Position numbers and translations under genes: made by a program
The notes under the pieces: generated by a model
Databases searched by the model: none
Told to the model about the DNA's origin: nothing
The model's input: only the letters and a program-made list of their open reading frames with translations
Shown here: piece by piece, positions 1 through 6,683 of the stretch
How positions within the stretch are numbered: the stretch's first letter is position 1
Layout: every line of letters starts with the position of its first letter
Assembly (NCBI GenBank): GCA_004557195.1
Contig: SFER01000111.1
Span: forward strand, 1-7,030
Source of the DNA: Bacteroidales bacterium
Lineage (GTDB): Bacteria > Bacteroidota > Bacteroidia > Bacteroidales > Muribaculaceae
Direction: 5' to 3'
DNA length: 7,030 bases

Positions 1-18
1 ACATTCTATTGCAATCAT
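1..18 (-). CDS. 5' end of a leftward gene cut by the window edge
   Basis: Reading leftward, an ATG at 18..16 opens a frame (M-I-A-I-E-C) that runs off the window. An AAAGGA Shine-Dalgarno at 31..26 sits 7 nt before it, and the strong promoter at 93..62 would give a leader of roughly 35-40 nt. These signals, rather than the six codons, make the start credible. The product cannot be identified from so little sequence. Confidence 0.5.
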
Positions 19-61
19 GTCAATGTCCTTTGTTGCCCCGGGATTTCCCCGAAAGCGAGTG

Positions 62-93
62 CAAAGTTACACCCTTTTCCATTCCCCACCAAA
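62..93 (-). promoter_or_regulatory. Bacteroidota sigma-ABfr-type promoter, leftward
   Basis: On the minus strand TTTG (93..90) is followed after exactly 20 nt by TAACTTTG (69..62). This fits the known Bacteroidota consensus of TTTG, 19-21 nt, TAnnTTTG. The inferred start of transcription is near base 55, upstream of the partial gene starting at 18. Both boxes match at the right spacing, so this is one of the two best promoters in the window. Confidence 0.8.
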
Positions 94-198
94 TTTTTTC
101 ACAACTATTTTTCATACAAAATTAGATAAAATGCCGCTTTTTAGCCTCAACACTCTATAACACTGACTCTTATATCAAATGTTAAATAATGTTGACTT

Positions 199-214
199 TA
201 TGTTGTACAACATA
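199..214. repeat. 16-bp perfect palindrome
   Basis: TATGTTGTACAACATA is self-complementary over all 16 bases with no spacer. It lies just downstream of the flavodoxin-ferredoxin gene and about 105 nt upstream of the -33 box of the leftward promoter. ATGTT occurs at 179, 189 and 200, so the left half of the palindrome is the third of three copies spaced 10-11 bp. It could be a dimeric regulator site or an RNA hairpin. It is not followed by a T-run in either direction, so it is not a standard intrinsic terminator. Confidence 0.6.
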
Positions 215-224
215 TTTTCCGAGA

Positions 225-236
225 AACACCGGTGTT
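225..236. repeat. 12-bp perfect palindrome at the operon's 3' end
   Basis: AACACCGGTGTT is perfectly self-complementary and overlaps the TAA stop (237..235) of the leftward flavodoxin-ferredoxin gene. In the transcript it would fold right at the stop codon. No U-tract follows, so it may protect the 3' end rather than terminate, or it may be chance. No classical terminator for this operon is visible between here and base 94. Confidence 0.5.
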
Positions 237-1002
237 ATTTCGGCAATTTGAAGGAATAACGCCCTTTTTTCTCGGTGGATTTTCCATATTCAATTGCGCG
301 CTGTGAACAACGATGAATGCACGCCAAGCAGCCGACGCAGTCGCCCTTCCATCGAGGCAGGGAGTCAACCATCTCGATATTTCCCACCGGACACGCCGCG
401 GCACACGCTCCACAATGCAGACACTTGGAGGCATCCACCCGATATGGCTTATCACTGATGCCGAAATTGCGATAAAGCGGATACACCAACCGCGACTTGA
501 GCCACGGCATCGAGCCTTTAACGGTTTCGACCGTACAGCGTCGCTCGGCAATGCTAAGCGCTATCTCCTCGACCCGCTTGCGCGCCGCCTGCATCTTGCG
601 CACTGCCACATCGTCAGCATCGACGTCAAATCCGGGCAATAATATATAGGTATTGGGCATCTGCACCGAGAATGCCGCCATACTACCGCTCTCGCCGACA
701 GCCTTCCGCCATATTTCGGCTGTGAGACCGATATCATCGCCGCAAGTGCACACCATATAAATATAGGTGGAAGGCTTCCGCCCCGAAATCTTGAGACGGC
801 TGATAAACCTAAGAACCACCGGGGGTGGTCCCCAGGAATGAACCGGGAACACAAAGCCGATGCGCTCCCCTTCTTTGAGGGTGTAGTTACACTCCCCGGC
901 ACGCAATGCGTCGCCTATCATAACCACCTTTTCGCGCAACTGCTCTGCAATGTTTTGCGCCACCCAGAGGCTGTTGCCGGTACCCGAAAAACAGAATATC
1001 AT
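235..1002 (-). CDS. EFR1-type flavodoxin-like protein with two [4Fe-4S] clusters
   Basis: This 255-residue protein probably moves electrons between an FMN-type domain and two iron-sulfur clusters in the cytoplasm; its partner is unknown. Residues 1 to about 165 look flavodoxin-like, opening with a phosphate-binding loop FSGTGNS (5-11). The C-terminus is a bacterial 2x[4Fe-4S] ferredoxin domain. Its two CxxCxxCxxxC motifs are at C194/C197/C200/C204, the last followed by Pro, and at C222/C225/C228/C232. This order is typical of the EFR1 (flavodoxin-ferrodoxin) family. I chose the ATG at 1002 because flavodoxin folds begin directly with the first strand and P-loop. A start at 1071 would add 23 residues lying inside the upstream gene. 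The gene begins 2 nt after the upstream DUF2027-Smr stop, so the two are almost certainly cotranscribed. The general class is secure; the substrate is not. Confidence 0.88.
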   Translation of the reverse strand: MIFCFSGTGNSLWVAQNIAEQLREKVVMIGDALRAGECNYTLKEGERIGFVFPVHSWGPPPVVLRFISRLKISGRKPSTYIYMVCTCGDDIGLTAEIWRKAVGESGSMAAFSVQMPNTYILLPGFDVDADDVAVRKMQAARKRVEEIALSIAERRCTVETVKGSMPWLKSRLVYPLYRNFGISDKPYRVDASKCLHCGACAAACPVGNIEMVDSLPRWKGDCVGCLACIHRCSQRAIEYGKSTEKKGRYSFKLPK

Positions 1003-1004
1003 AG

Positions 1005-2063
1005 TCAATGAATCTTTACAAGCGTAGCGCCGAAGCCATATTCTCTGAAACTTGCATCTTGCGCAGTGCAATTTTTATATTTCTTCTTCAACTCGTCGAG
1101 GATTGCCTTGCGCAGAACACCCTCGCCCTTGCCGTGGATAAACACAATGCTGTCGCCCTTGTGCTTGATGTGTCGGCTCATCGTCTCGTTGAATTTATCG
1201 AGTTGCAGCCGAAGCATATCCGAATTCGACATCCCGGCAGTGGTATCTACGAGCGCAGAGATGTGCAAATCGACCTCAAAAACTTTATTCACGCGCTTCT
1301 CGCTCTTTTGCGACACACGAGGCGTCTCGTTTTCAGCCGATTTCTTCTCTCGCATCGCCTCTTGCAACGCCGCGGCATCGATCGGAATCTCCTTGAACGG
1401 AGCGTCGTCCTTCACAATGGTGAATGCAAGCACGGGGTTGTCGAAATACTCGTTATCTTTAAAGGAGTGCAACTTATAGAATTTCGTGCCATCGAGCTTG
1501 TATTCAACGCTCACCGGCGATTTGAGTTCAAAGGCACTCTTCTCTTTGTATGCGATAAACTGCACTGCCACGCGTTCCATCTCGGGCAGCTGTTCATAGC
1601 CAAACTTCTCGAGCAGCACTTGAATGTTCGGCTCCACCACACCATGGTAGCGAGTGTGCCACCCATCGTCATCTTTGGTGAGATATGTAAAATCGAGATA
1701 ATAGTTGGAATCATTCACCAGATAGGCGTAAAACGAAGTGGAACTGATATGCTTGAGCGACACAGGCTCATAGGCGAGCACAACATTCATTTTGTTGCCA
1801 TGGGTGGTTTCCACCACCGGGATTTCCTCCTTCTTTGCCTCGACAGGCGCAGGCGAGAGTTTGGATTGCGGATTTTCAACCGGCGGGCGGTCGTAAGCCG
1901 TGGGCTTCTCCTTTTTCTCCTCAACCACAACACATTCACGCAAGAACACAGGATTGTCGAACCCGTCCTCATCGGTTACGTAAGCCATATTGCCTTCTAT
2001 CCTTGATATCACGCCTCCTCCAACTGCGTTGAGAAAGCGCACTTTGTCGCCAATTTTTGCCAT
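1005..2063 (-). CDS. DUF2027 and Smr domain protein
   Basis: This 352-residue cytoplasmic protein has three parts. Residues 1-50 are a small basic start (MAKIGDKVRFLN...) resembling a KOW/SH3-like barrel. A charged, proline-rich linker follows at about 51-90, then a DUF2027-type beta-rich middle (about 95-240). The C-terminal Smr domain has the family's DLH motif (265-267) and the HGxGxGxLR loop (HGKGEGVLR, 310-318). Smr domains of MutS2 relatives bind or nick nucleic acids, including RNA at stalled ribosomes, but no target is established for this architecture. The MutS core (ATPase and clamp) is absent, so it is not MutS2. I chose the ATG at 2063 because MAKIGDKVRF is the normal family opening; 11 in-frame codons upstream overlap the likely promoter at 2101..2094. 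It leads a two-gene operon with the flavodoxin-ferredoxin gene, 2 nt apart. Confidence 0.88.
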   Translation of the reverse strand: MAKIGDKVRFLNAVGGGVISRIEGNMAYVTDEDGFDNPVFLRECVVVEEKKEKPTAYDRPPVENPQSKLSPAPVEAKKEEIPVVETTHGNKMNVVLAYEPVSLKHISSTSFYAYLVNDSNYYLDFTYLTKDDDGWHTRYHGVVEPNIQVLLEKFGYEQLPEMERVAVQFIAYKEKSAFELKSPVSVEYKLDGTKFYKLHSFKDNEYFDNPVLAFTIVKDDAPFKEIPIDAAALQEAMREKKSAENETPRVSQKSEKRVNKVFEVDLHISALVDTTAGMSNSDMLRLQLDKFNETMSRHIKHKGDSIVFIHGKGEGVLRKAILDELKKKYKNCTAQDASFREYGFGATLVKIH

Positions 2064-2093
2064 TTCTATCTTGTTTTCTATTTTTTCAGATTG

Positions 2094-2101
2094 CAAATTT
2101 A
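2094..2101 (-). promoter_or_regulatory. -7 promoter element for the DUF2027-Smr operon
   Basis: TAAATTTG on the minus strand matches the Bacteroidota -7 consensus TAnnTTTG and lies 30 nt before the ATG at 2063. No TTTG is seen at the expected 19-21 nt upstream, so only half of the bipartite promoter is present. It also argues against the longer reading frame starting at 2096. Confidence 0.5.
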
Positions 2102-2193
2102 CTCGTTTTTCTCAAAAATTAGACACCCGATGCGTGTTATCTTGCGAGTTTGTTGTAATTTCGCAGTTTGAAACCATATTTCGATTTTGCTTT

Positions 2194-3414
2194 ATGCTCA
2201 ACAACGTAGATGAAATAAGAATCGAGGATTACAATTATCCTCTCCCCGACGATAGAATTGCCAAGCACCCCTTGGAACAACGCGAGATGTGCAAACTCCT
2301 CACCTACAGCCACGGCGCGATAGGCGAGCACCTGTTTCGCGACATACCGGCGCTGTTGCCGCAAGGCAGCATGCTGGTGTATAACAACACCCGAGTGATT
2401 AACGCCCGTCTGCGTTTCCGCAAACCCAATGGTGGCGCCCTAATTGAGGTGTTCTGCCTCGAGCCACTGGAACCGAGCGACTACGCTCTCGTGTTTCAAA
2501 CCACAAGCCGATGCCGATGGCTCTGCTTTGTGGGGAATGCCAAGCGCTGGAAGGAAGAGTCTATATCGCAAACCATCTCAATCGGCGAAGAAGAGATTAC
2601 CCTCTCGGCAACCCGCACCGGGCGCCGTGGCAACGCCTTCGAAATTGAGTTCTCCTGGAATGGCAACGCCACTTTCGCCTCGATTCTCGACGCTATCGGC
2701 GAAATTCCCATCCCGCCATACCTCAACCGCGGCACCGAGCCAAGCGACAGCAGCGACTATCAGACTGTGTATTCCCACGTCGAAGGCTCTGTGGCGGCAC
2801 CTACCGCCGGACTGCATTTCACCGATGCGCTTCTCGAGGAAATCGACCGCCGCGGCATCATCCGCAAGGAACTCACCCTCCACGTCGGCGCCGGCACATT
2901 CCAACCGGTTAAAAGCGAAACTATCGGCGACCACACCATGCACACCGAGTTTATTTCGGTGTCGCGCGACTTCCTCATCTCGCTCATCAACCACCCCGGC
3001 AAGGTAATTGCCGTGGGCACCACTTCGGTGCGCACTCTCGAAAGTCTATATTATATAGGTGTGATTCTCGAGAGGAACCCCGATGCATCTCACGAGGAGC
3101 TCAACGTGCCGCAATGGCTCCCATACGAATGCGACACTGCCATCGACGCTTCTCGCGCCTTGCAAAACATTGTGGATTATCTCGACAGGCACCACACCGA
3201 CCGCTACATCGGAAGCACGCGCATTATCATCGCCCCCGGTTACCGATTCCACATCGTTGATGGAATCATCACCAACTTTCACCAGCCGCAATCCACATTG
3301 CTACTTCTTGTGTCGGCATTTGTTGATGGCGATTGGCAGAAAATCTACCGATACGCCCTCGACAACGGCTTCCGCTTCTTGAGCTACGGCGACAGCTCTC
3401 TGCTACTCCGCTAA
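2194..3414 (+). CDS. queA: Long QueA-family S-adenosylmethionine:tRNA ribosyltransferase-isomerase
   Basis: QueA transfers and isomerises the ribosyl part of S-adenosylmethionine onto 7-aminomethyl-7-deazaguanine at tRNA position 34, making epoxyqueuosine. Family signatures are clear: PLPDDRIAKHPLEQR near the N-terminus, NNTRVINARL, IPIPPYLNR, QTVYS followed by AAPTAGLHF (201-209), TLHVGAGTFQPV, DHTMHTEF, VGTTSVRTLES (274-284), APGYRFHIVDGIITNFH, and a final FLSYGDSSLL. Canonical QueA is about 350 residues; this is 406. The SKxPKPG-type segment of QueA is replaced by a Trp/Cys-rich CFVGNAKRWK stretch (111-120), about 40 residues are inserted at 290-335, and the usual C-terminal tail is missing. 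It therefore looks like a Bacteroidota paralog, and the queA symbol is family-level only. The ATG at 2194 matches the family start; the longer open frame would run through the divergent promoter region. A one-mismatch -7 box (TAATTTCG, 2156-2163) may drive it. Confidence 0.85.
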   Translation: MLNNVDEIRIEDYNYPLPDDRIAKHPLEQREMCKLLTYSHGAIGEHLFRDIPALLPQGSMLVYNNTRVINARLRFRKPNGGALIEVFCLEPLEPSDYALVFQTTSRCRWLCFVGNAKRWKEESISQTISIGEEEITLSATRTGRRGNAFEIEFSWNGNATFASILDAIGEIPIPPYLNRGTEPSDSSDYQTVYSHVEGSVAAPTAGLHFTDALLEEIDRRGIIRKELTLHVGAGTFQPVKSETIGDHTMHTEFISVSRDFLISLINHPGKVIAVGTTSVRTLESLYYIGVILERNPDASHEELNVPQWLPYECDTAIDASRALQNIVDYLDRHHTDRYIGSTRIIIAPGYRFHIVDGIITNFHQPQSTLLLLVSAFVDGDWQKIYRYALDNGFRFLSYGDSSLLLR

Positions 3415-3872
3415 AGCGATTTGAAATAGTGGTCGAGAAACGCCAAAAGCGCTATCAGCAGCACCACAAACACTATGAGCATCGGATACAACTTGCGGTT
3501 GATTCGGTGCTCAGATAATTTGTACAACTCCTTGAGGCTCACCACATCACCGCTCAAGCAACGCTCGGCGATAGAGCGCAACGGCTCCAATTCGGCAATT
3601 GTGTTGTCTCCGACGATTTTATCAAAGAACTGCATCACCAATTCGCCATACTGACGCACCATCTCCTGCTCCGACACCTCCACAGGATTGTCGTCGGAAG
3701 CGATTATCATCACCTCTTTCTCGCAGTCGTAATACACATTGTCGAGCGATAGTGCAATTGGTTTTTCAAGACACAGCATTTCGTCAACGAGGCTGCTACC
3801 CAATTTCTTTATCATGAGTTTTGTAACAACCCCGCCACTATACGCTTCTCTAAGCGATTGGACCTTTTCCAT
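3411..3872 (-). CDS. Small orphan protein with C-terminal membrane anchor
   Basis: I do not recognise this 153-residue protein. It has a mainly helical, acidic cytoplasmic part (1 to about 122), a basic stretch HRINRK (122-127), one hydrophobic segment at about 128-146 (LYPMLIVFVVLLIALLAFL), and a short tail ending KSL. That is a tail-anchored layout, with the positive residues suggesting that the N-terminal part faces the cytoplasm. No enzyme motif is visible. The ATG at 3872 (MEKVQSLREAY) is preferred over 3920, because the longer version would run through the exact -7 element at 3907..3900. Its TAG stop overlaps the TAA stop of the converging QueA-family gene (both within CTAA, 3411-3414). 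It diverges from glgB. The gene is probably real: it keeps an open frame with sensible composition and has its own promoter element. Confidence 0.75.
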   Translation of the reverse strand: MEKVQSLREAYSGGVVTKLMIKKLGSSLVDEMLCLEKPIALSLDNVYYDCEKEVMIIASDDNPVEVSEQEMVRQYGELVMQFFDKIVGDNTIAELEPLRSIAERCLSGDVVSLKELYKLSEHRINRKLYPMLIVFVVLLIALLAFLDHYFKSL

Positions 3873-3899
3873 TACTTTCAAATTATTAGTTATACGGCA

Positions 3900-3907
3900 C
3901 AAATATA
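3900..3907 (-). promoter_or_regulatory. -7 promoter element for the tail-anchored protein gene
   Basis: TATATTTG on the minus strand is an exact TAnnTTTG match and lies 27 nt before the ATG at 3872, giving a short leader of about 20 nt. A TTTG at 3934..3931 would be 23 nt upstream, slightly longer than the preferred 19-21. The call therefore rests mainly on the -7 box. Confidence 0.5.
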
Positions 3908-3978
3908 ACAAATTATTCAAATAAAAATCCCAAATTCAGTCTAATTTATTATTGCTACGATTTATTTCACAAATATTG

Positions 3979-4009
3979 TTGCTTGGTTCATTTCTTTTAA
4001 TTAAATTTG
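3979..4009 (+). promoter_or_regulatory. Bacteroidota-type promoter for glgB
   Basis: A TTG at 3979-3981 is followed after 20 nt by TAAATTTG (4002-4009), an exact -7 match at consensus spacing. The upstream box is TTG rather than the full TTTG. Transcription would start near 4016, leaving a leader of about 50 nt that contains two copies of TTGCAA (4012-4017 and 4031-4036). No strong Shine-Dalgarno precedes the ATG at 4068, which is normal for this phylum. Confidence 0.65.
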
Positions 4010-4067
4010 CCTTGCAATCAGATTTGTTTGTTGCAACTTTAAATTGTAGAACCATAACCACTTATTT

Positions 4068-6080
4068 ATGAAGAAGAAATTGCTTCCAATCGTGAAAAAC
4101 GACCCCTGGCTCGAGCCATACGCCGACATCATCGAGGGTCGCCACCAGGATGTTGTGAGAAAAGAAGCCGAGTTGACCAATAACGGTGCAATGACGCTTC
4201 AGGATTTCGCCAACGGGCACAAATACTACGGGCTGCACCGCACCACCAAAGGATGGGTGTTCCGCGAATGGGCACCTCACGCCGTCAAAATCTACCTCGT
4301 TGGGACATTCTCCGATTGGGAAGAGCGCGAAGAATATGCCCTGACCGCAATCGGCAACGGCACATGGGAAATCACCCTTCCCAAGAGCGCATTGCGCCAC
4401 GGCGACCTATATAAATTGCAAATGCACTGGAACGGAGGCTCCGGCTCACGCATCCCGGCTTGGGCAACACGCGTGGTGCAAGACCCCGAGACATATATCT
4501 TCTCTGCCGAGGTGTATGCGCCCACTCGCCCTTACAAGTTTAAAAACAACGACTTCAAGCCCAAGACAGCGCCGCTGCTCATCTACGAGTGCCACATAGG
4601 AATGGCGCAAAACGCCGAGCGCGTGGGCACATACGAGGAATTTCGCACCAACATTCTGCCGCGCGTGAAAGCCGACGGCTACAATGCCATTCAAATCATG
4701 GCTATCCAGGAACACCCATATTACGGCTCATTCGGATACCATGTCTCGAGTTTCTTCGCCGCCTCGAGCCGTTTTGGAACGCCCGACGACCTCAAGCACC
4801 TCATCGACGATGCCCACTCGATGGGAATTGCCGTGATTATGGATATCGTCCACTCCCACGCAGTGAAAAACGAAGTTGAAGGTCTCGGCAGATTCGATGG
4901 CAACTACGACCTGTATTTCTATGGCGACAGTCGCCGCGAACACCCGGCTTGGGACTCTCTCTGCTTCGACTACGGCAAAAACGAAGTGCTCCACTTCCTC
5001 CTCTCCAACTGTAAATTCTGGCTCGAGGAATACAAGTTTGACGGCTTCCGTTTCGATGGCGTAACCTCCATGCTCTACTACAACCACGGTCTCGGTCAAG
5101 CATTCGGCAGCTACGGCGACTACTACAACGGCGGTCAAGACACCAACGCAATCACCTATCTTTCTCTCGCCAACATCCTCATCCACCAGGTGAACAAGAA
5201 CGCAATCACAATTGCCGAGGAGATGAGCGGTATGCCGGGACTCGCTGTGCCGGTGAAGAAAGGCGGTATCGGCTTCGACTATCGCATGGCTATGGGAATC
5301 CCCGACTACTGGATTAAGATGATTAAAGAGAAAAAAGATGAAGACTGGCATCCTACATCCATATTCTGGGAACTCACCAACCGCCGCGCCGACGAGAAAA
5401 CAATCAGCTATGCCGAAAGCCACGACCAGGCTCTCGTGGGCGATAAAACAATCATCTTCCGCCTCATCGACTCCGACATGTACTGGCACATGATGGTTGG
5501 CGACGACAACTACATGGTTGCTCGAGGAATCGCACTCCACAAGATGATTCGCCTCGTAACCGCCGCATCGATCAATGGCGGATACCTCAACTTCATGGGA
5601 AATGAATTCGGACACCCCGAATGGATCGACTTCCCGCGCGAAGGGAACGGCTGGAGTTACAAATACGCTCGACGCCAATGGGACCTCGTTGACCGCGAAG
5701 ACCTCAAATACAAATTCCTCGGAGCATTCGACAAAGCGATGATTCACCTCATCTCTAAAATACGCCACTTCGAGAACCTTCCGGTTGTGAAACTCTGGGA
5801 CAAAGACGATGACCAAGTGCTCGCATTCATGCGCGGCAAATACCTCTTCGTCTTCAACTTCAACTACCAGAAATCTTTCACCGACTACGGGTTCCTCGCT
5901 CCCGAGGGCGAATACTCGCTTGTCCTCGACACCGACAACCCCGACTTCGGCGGATTCGGTAACGTGCAAGACGACCAGCCACACTTCACTCGCCACGACC
6001 CGCTCTACGAAGACACCGGCAAAGGTTGGCTCATGCTCTACCTCCCCGCACGCTCGGCACAAGTACTCAAACTAAAATAG
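4068..6080 (+). CDS. glgB: 1,4-alpha-glucan (glycogen) branching enzyme, eukaryote-type GH13_8
   Basis: The enzyme cuts alpha-1,4 glucan chains and rejoins them as alpha-1,6 branches, building glycogen in the cytoplasm. The 670-residue protein is complete. An N-terminal helical stretch is followed by a CBM48 module (about 54-150, with GWVFREWAP at 62-70 and VGTFSDW at 78-84). A GH13 barrel and a C-terminal all-beta domain (about 577-670) follow. The four conserved GH13 regions are intact: DIVHSH (259-264), GFRFDG with nucleophile D330, IAEE with acid/base E384, and ESHD with transition-state stabiliser D453. Runs such as RFDGVTSMLY, YAESHDQALVGDK and NFMGNEFGHPEW follow the human and plant branching enzymes (subfamily 8) rather than the E. 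coli type (subfamily 9). The gene stands alone with its own promoter and terminator. No other glycogen gene is in the window. Confidence 0.96.
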   Translation: MKKKLLPIVKNDPWLEPYADIIEGRHQDVVRKEAELTNNGAMTLQDFANGHKYYGLHRTTKGWVFREWAPHAVKIYLVGTFSDWEEREEYALTAIGNGTWEITLPKSALRHGDLYKLQMHWNGGSGSRIPAWATRVVQDPETYIFSAEVYAPTRPYKFKNNDFKPKTAPLLIYECHIGMAQNAERVGTYEEFRTNILPRVKADGYNAIQIMAIQEHPYYGSFGYHVSSFFAASSRFGTPDDLKHLIDDAHSMGIAVIMDIVHSHAVKNEVEGLGRFDGNYDLYFYGDSRREHPAWDSLCFDYGKNEVLHFLLSNCKFWLEEYKFDGFRFDGVTSMLYYNHGLGQAFGSYGDYYNGGQDTNAITYLSLANILIHQVNKNAITIAEEMSGMPGLAVPVKKGGIGFDYRMAMGIPDYWIKMIKEKKDEDWHPTSIFWELTNRRADEKTISYAESHDQALVGDKTIIFRLIDSDMYWHMMVGDDNYMVARGIALHKMIRLVTAASINGGYLNFMGNEFGHPEWIDFPREGNGWSYKYARRQWDLVDREDLKYKFLGAFDKAMIHLISKIRHFENLPVVKLWDKDDDQVLAFMRGKYLFVFNFNYQKSFTDYGFLAPEGEYSLVLDTDNPDFGGFGNVQDDQPHFTRHDPLYEDTGKGWLMLYLPARSAQVLKLK

Positions 6081-6106
6081 AACGAGGAAACAACCTCACA
6101 CTCTCT

Positions 6107-6145
6107 AAAGGCTACCCAACCGCACGGTTAGGTAGTCTTTTTTTT
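6107..6145 (+). terminator. Intrinsic terminator of glgB
   Basis: Starting 26 nt after the glgB stop, GGCTACC (6110-6116) pairs with GGTAGTC (6131-6137, one G-T). AACC (6118-6121) pairs with GGTT (6126-6129) across one C-A mismatch, leaving a four-base GCAC loop. The stem runs straight into eight T residues (6138-6145), and AAA at 6107-6109 can extend it. This is a classic factor-independent terminator. Confidence 0.93.
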
Positions 6146-6154
6146 GCAAATAAA

Positions 6155-6186
6155 TTTGGAAAGTAAGCCGCTAAACACTACCTTTG
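6155..6186 (+). promoter_or_regulatory. Strong Bacteroidota promoter reading into the non-coding island
   Basis: TTTG (6155-6158), a 20-nt spacer and TACCTTTG (6179-6186) match the sigma-ABfr consensus at both boxes, only 10 nt after the glgB terminator. The predicted start, near 6193, coincides with the beginning of a duplicated 20-bp sequence. CTTTGC (6182-6187) and GCAAAG (6191-6196) also form an inverted repeat over the -7 box and start site, which could be an operator. No convincing gene lies downstream within the window. Confidence 0.75.
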
Positions 6187-6192
6187 CAATGC

Positions 6193-6245
6193 AAAGTCGC
6201 TTGAAAAAATACACGTTTCGGCGCAAAAGTCGCTTGAAAAAATAC
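6193..6245 (+). repeat. 20-bp direct repeat, two exact copies
   Basis: AAAGTCGCTTGAAAAAATAC occurs at 6193-6212 and again, without mismatch, at 6226-6245, giving a 33-nt period. Copy one starts about where transcription from the 6155-6186 promoter should begin, so both copies would lie in the transcript leader. The 13-nt spacer is ACGTTTCGGCGCA. It may be a protein or RNA binding repeat or a local duplication. Confidence 0.85.
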
Positions 6246-6281
6246 GCTAAAACCATTTAACACATTATATATAAGGCATTT

Positions 6282-6326
6282 ATGAAACTAAAAAGAAAAA
6301 GCATGCCAAAAAGCCCTCTCTTTTAG
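6282..6326 (+). CDS. Possible 14-codon basic peptide ORF
   Basis: ATG at 6282 opens a frame MKLKRKSMPKSPLF ending in TAG at 6324-6326. AAGG (6273-6276) lies 5 nt before the ATG, and the strong promoter at 6155-6186 would transcribe it. The peptide is very basic. No clear attenuator or downstream gene follows that would make it a leader peptide. A frame this short arises easily by chance, so this is a candidate only. Confidence 0.18.
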   Translation: MKLKRKSMPKSPLF

Positions 6327-6396
6327 CAGAAAAACACCACTTCATCACCCAAAAAGTGCAGTCCTCAGCACAAACCATCGACACCAAACACGCCGC

Positions 6397-6414
6397 TCGA
6401 GCGCTCCGAGTTCT
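6397..6414 (+). repeat. Two degenerate copies of the CCGAGTGCT-type 9-mer
   Basis: TCGAGCGCT followed directly by CCGAGTTCT resembles the 9-mer array at 6704-6739. The second unit differs from CAGAGTTCT there by one base. The first unit overlaps the CGCTCGAGCG palindrome, so its membership is less certain. Confidence 0.45.
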
Positions 6415-6505
6415 ATGATTTTCCCACTTTAAATCGCACCCCGTAAGTGGAACGCGGCTATCCCGCAGCGCAGTGCATAAGCAGTGCCGGGTGAAGCAAT
6501 CAAGA

Positions 6506-6532
6506 ACACGGATTAAACGGATTACACGGAAA
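6506..6532 (+). repeat. Three tandem 9-mers, ACACGGATT type
   Basis: ACACGGATT, AAACGGATT and ACACGGAAA follow each other without spacer. From memory, strings of this type are scattered between genes in many Bacteroidota, which would make this one copy of a dispersed repeat; I could not search for it. The array lies just upstream of the hairpin chain that begins at 6546. Confidence 0.75.
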
Positions 6533-6683
6533 TGCATCGCTGCCGCTCGCGCTTTGACTGAGATGATGACCAAAGGCGAGGTAATCCGCCACCCCGGAGG
6601 TGGTGGCAGGCTGTCCCGCTACACACGACGTCCCATCTCCGCCAAGGCGGAGACGATGACAGCCAAGAACGAGACACCACGGC

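Noticed and set aside
1008..2006. A 332-codon plus-strand frame opposite the DUF2027-Smr gene
   Set aside because: The minus strand carries clear Smr motifs and an operon arrangement. The plus-strand translation is Leu/His/Arg-rich with no domain.
4728..6062. A 444-codon minus-strand frame opposite glgB
   Set aside because: It is antisense to a complete, clearly recognised branching enzyme. The Val/Glu/His-rich translation is the usual shadow of a strongly biased codon pattern.
6280..6573. A 97-codon minus-strand frame overlapping the start of the island
   Set aside because: It has no recognisable domain, no promoter or ribosome binding site, and spans both AT-rich and GC-rich DNA with no consistent codon use.
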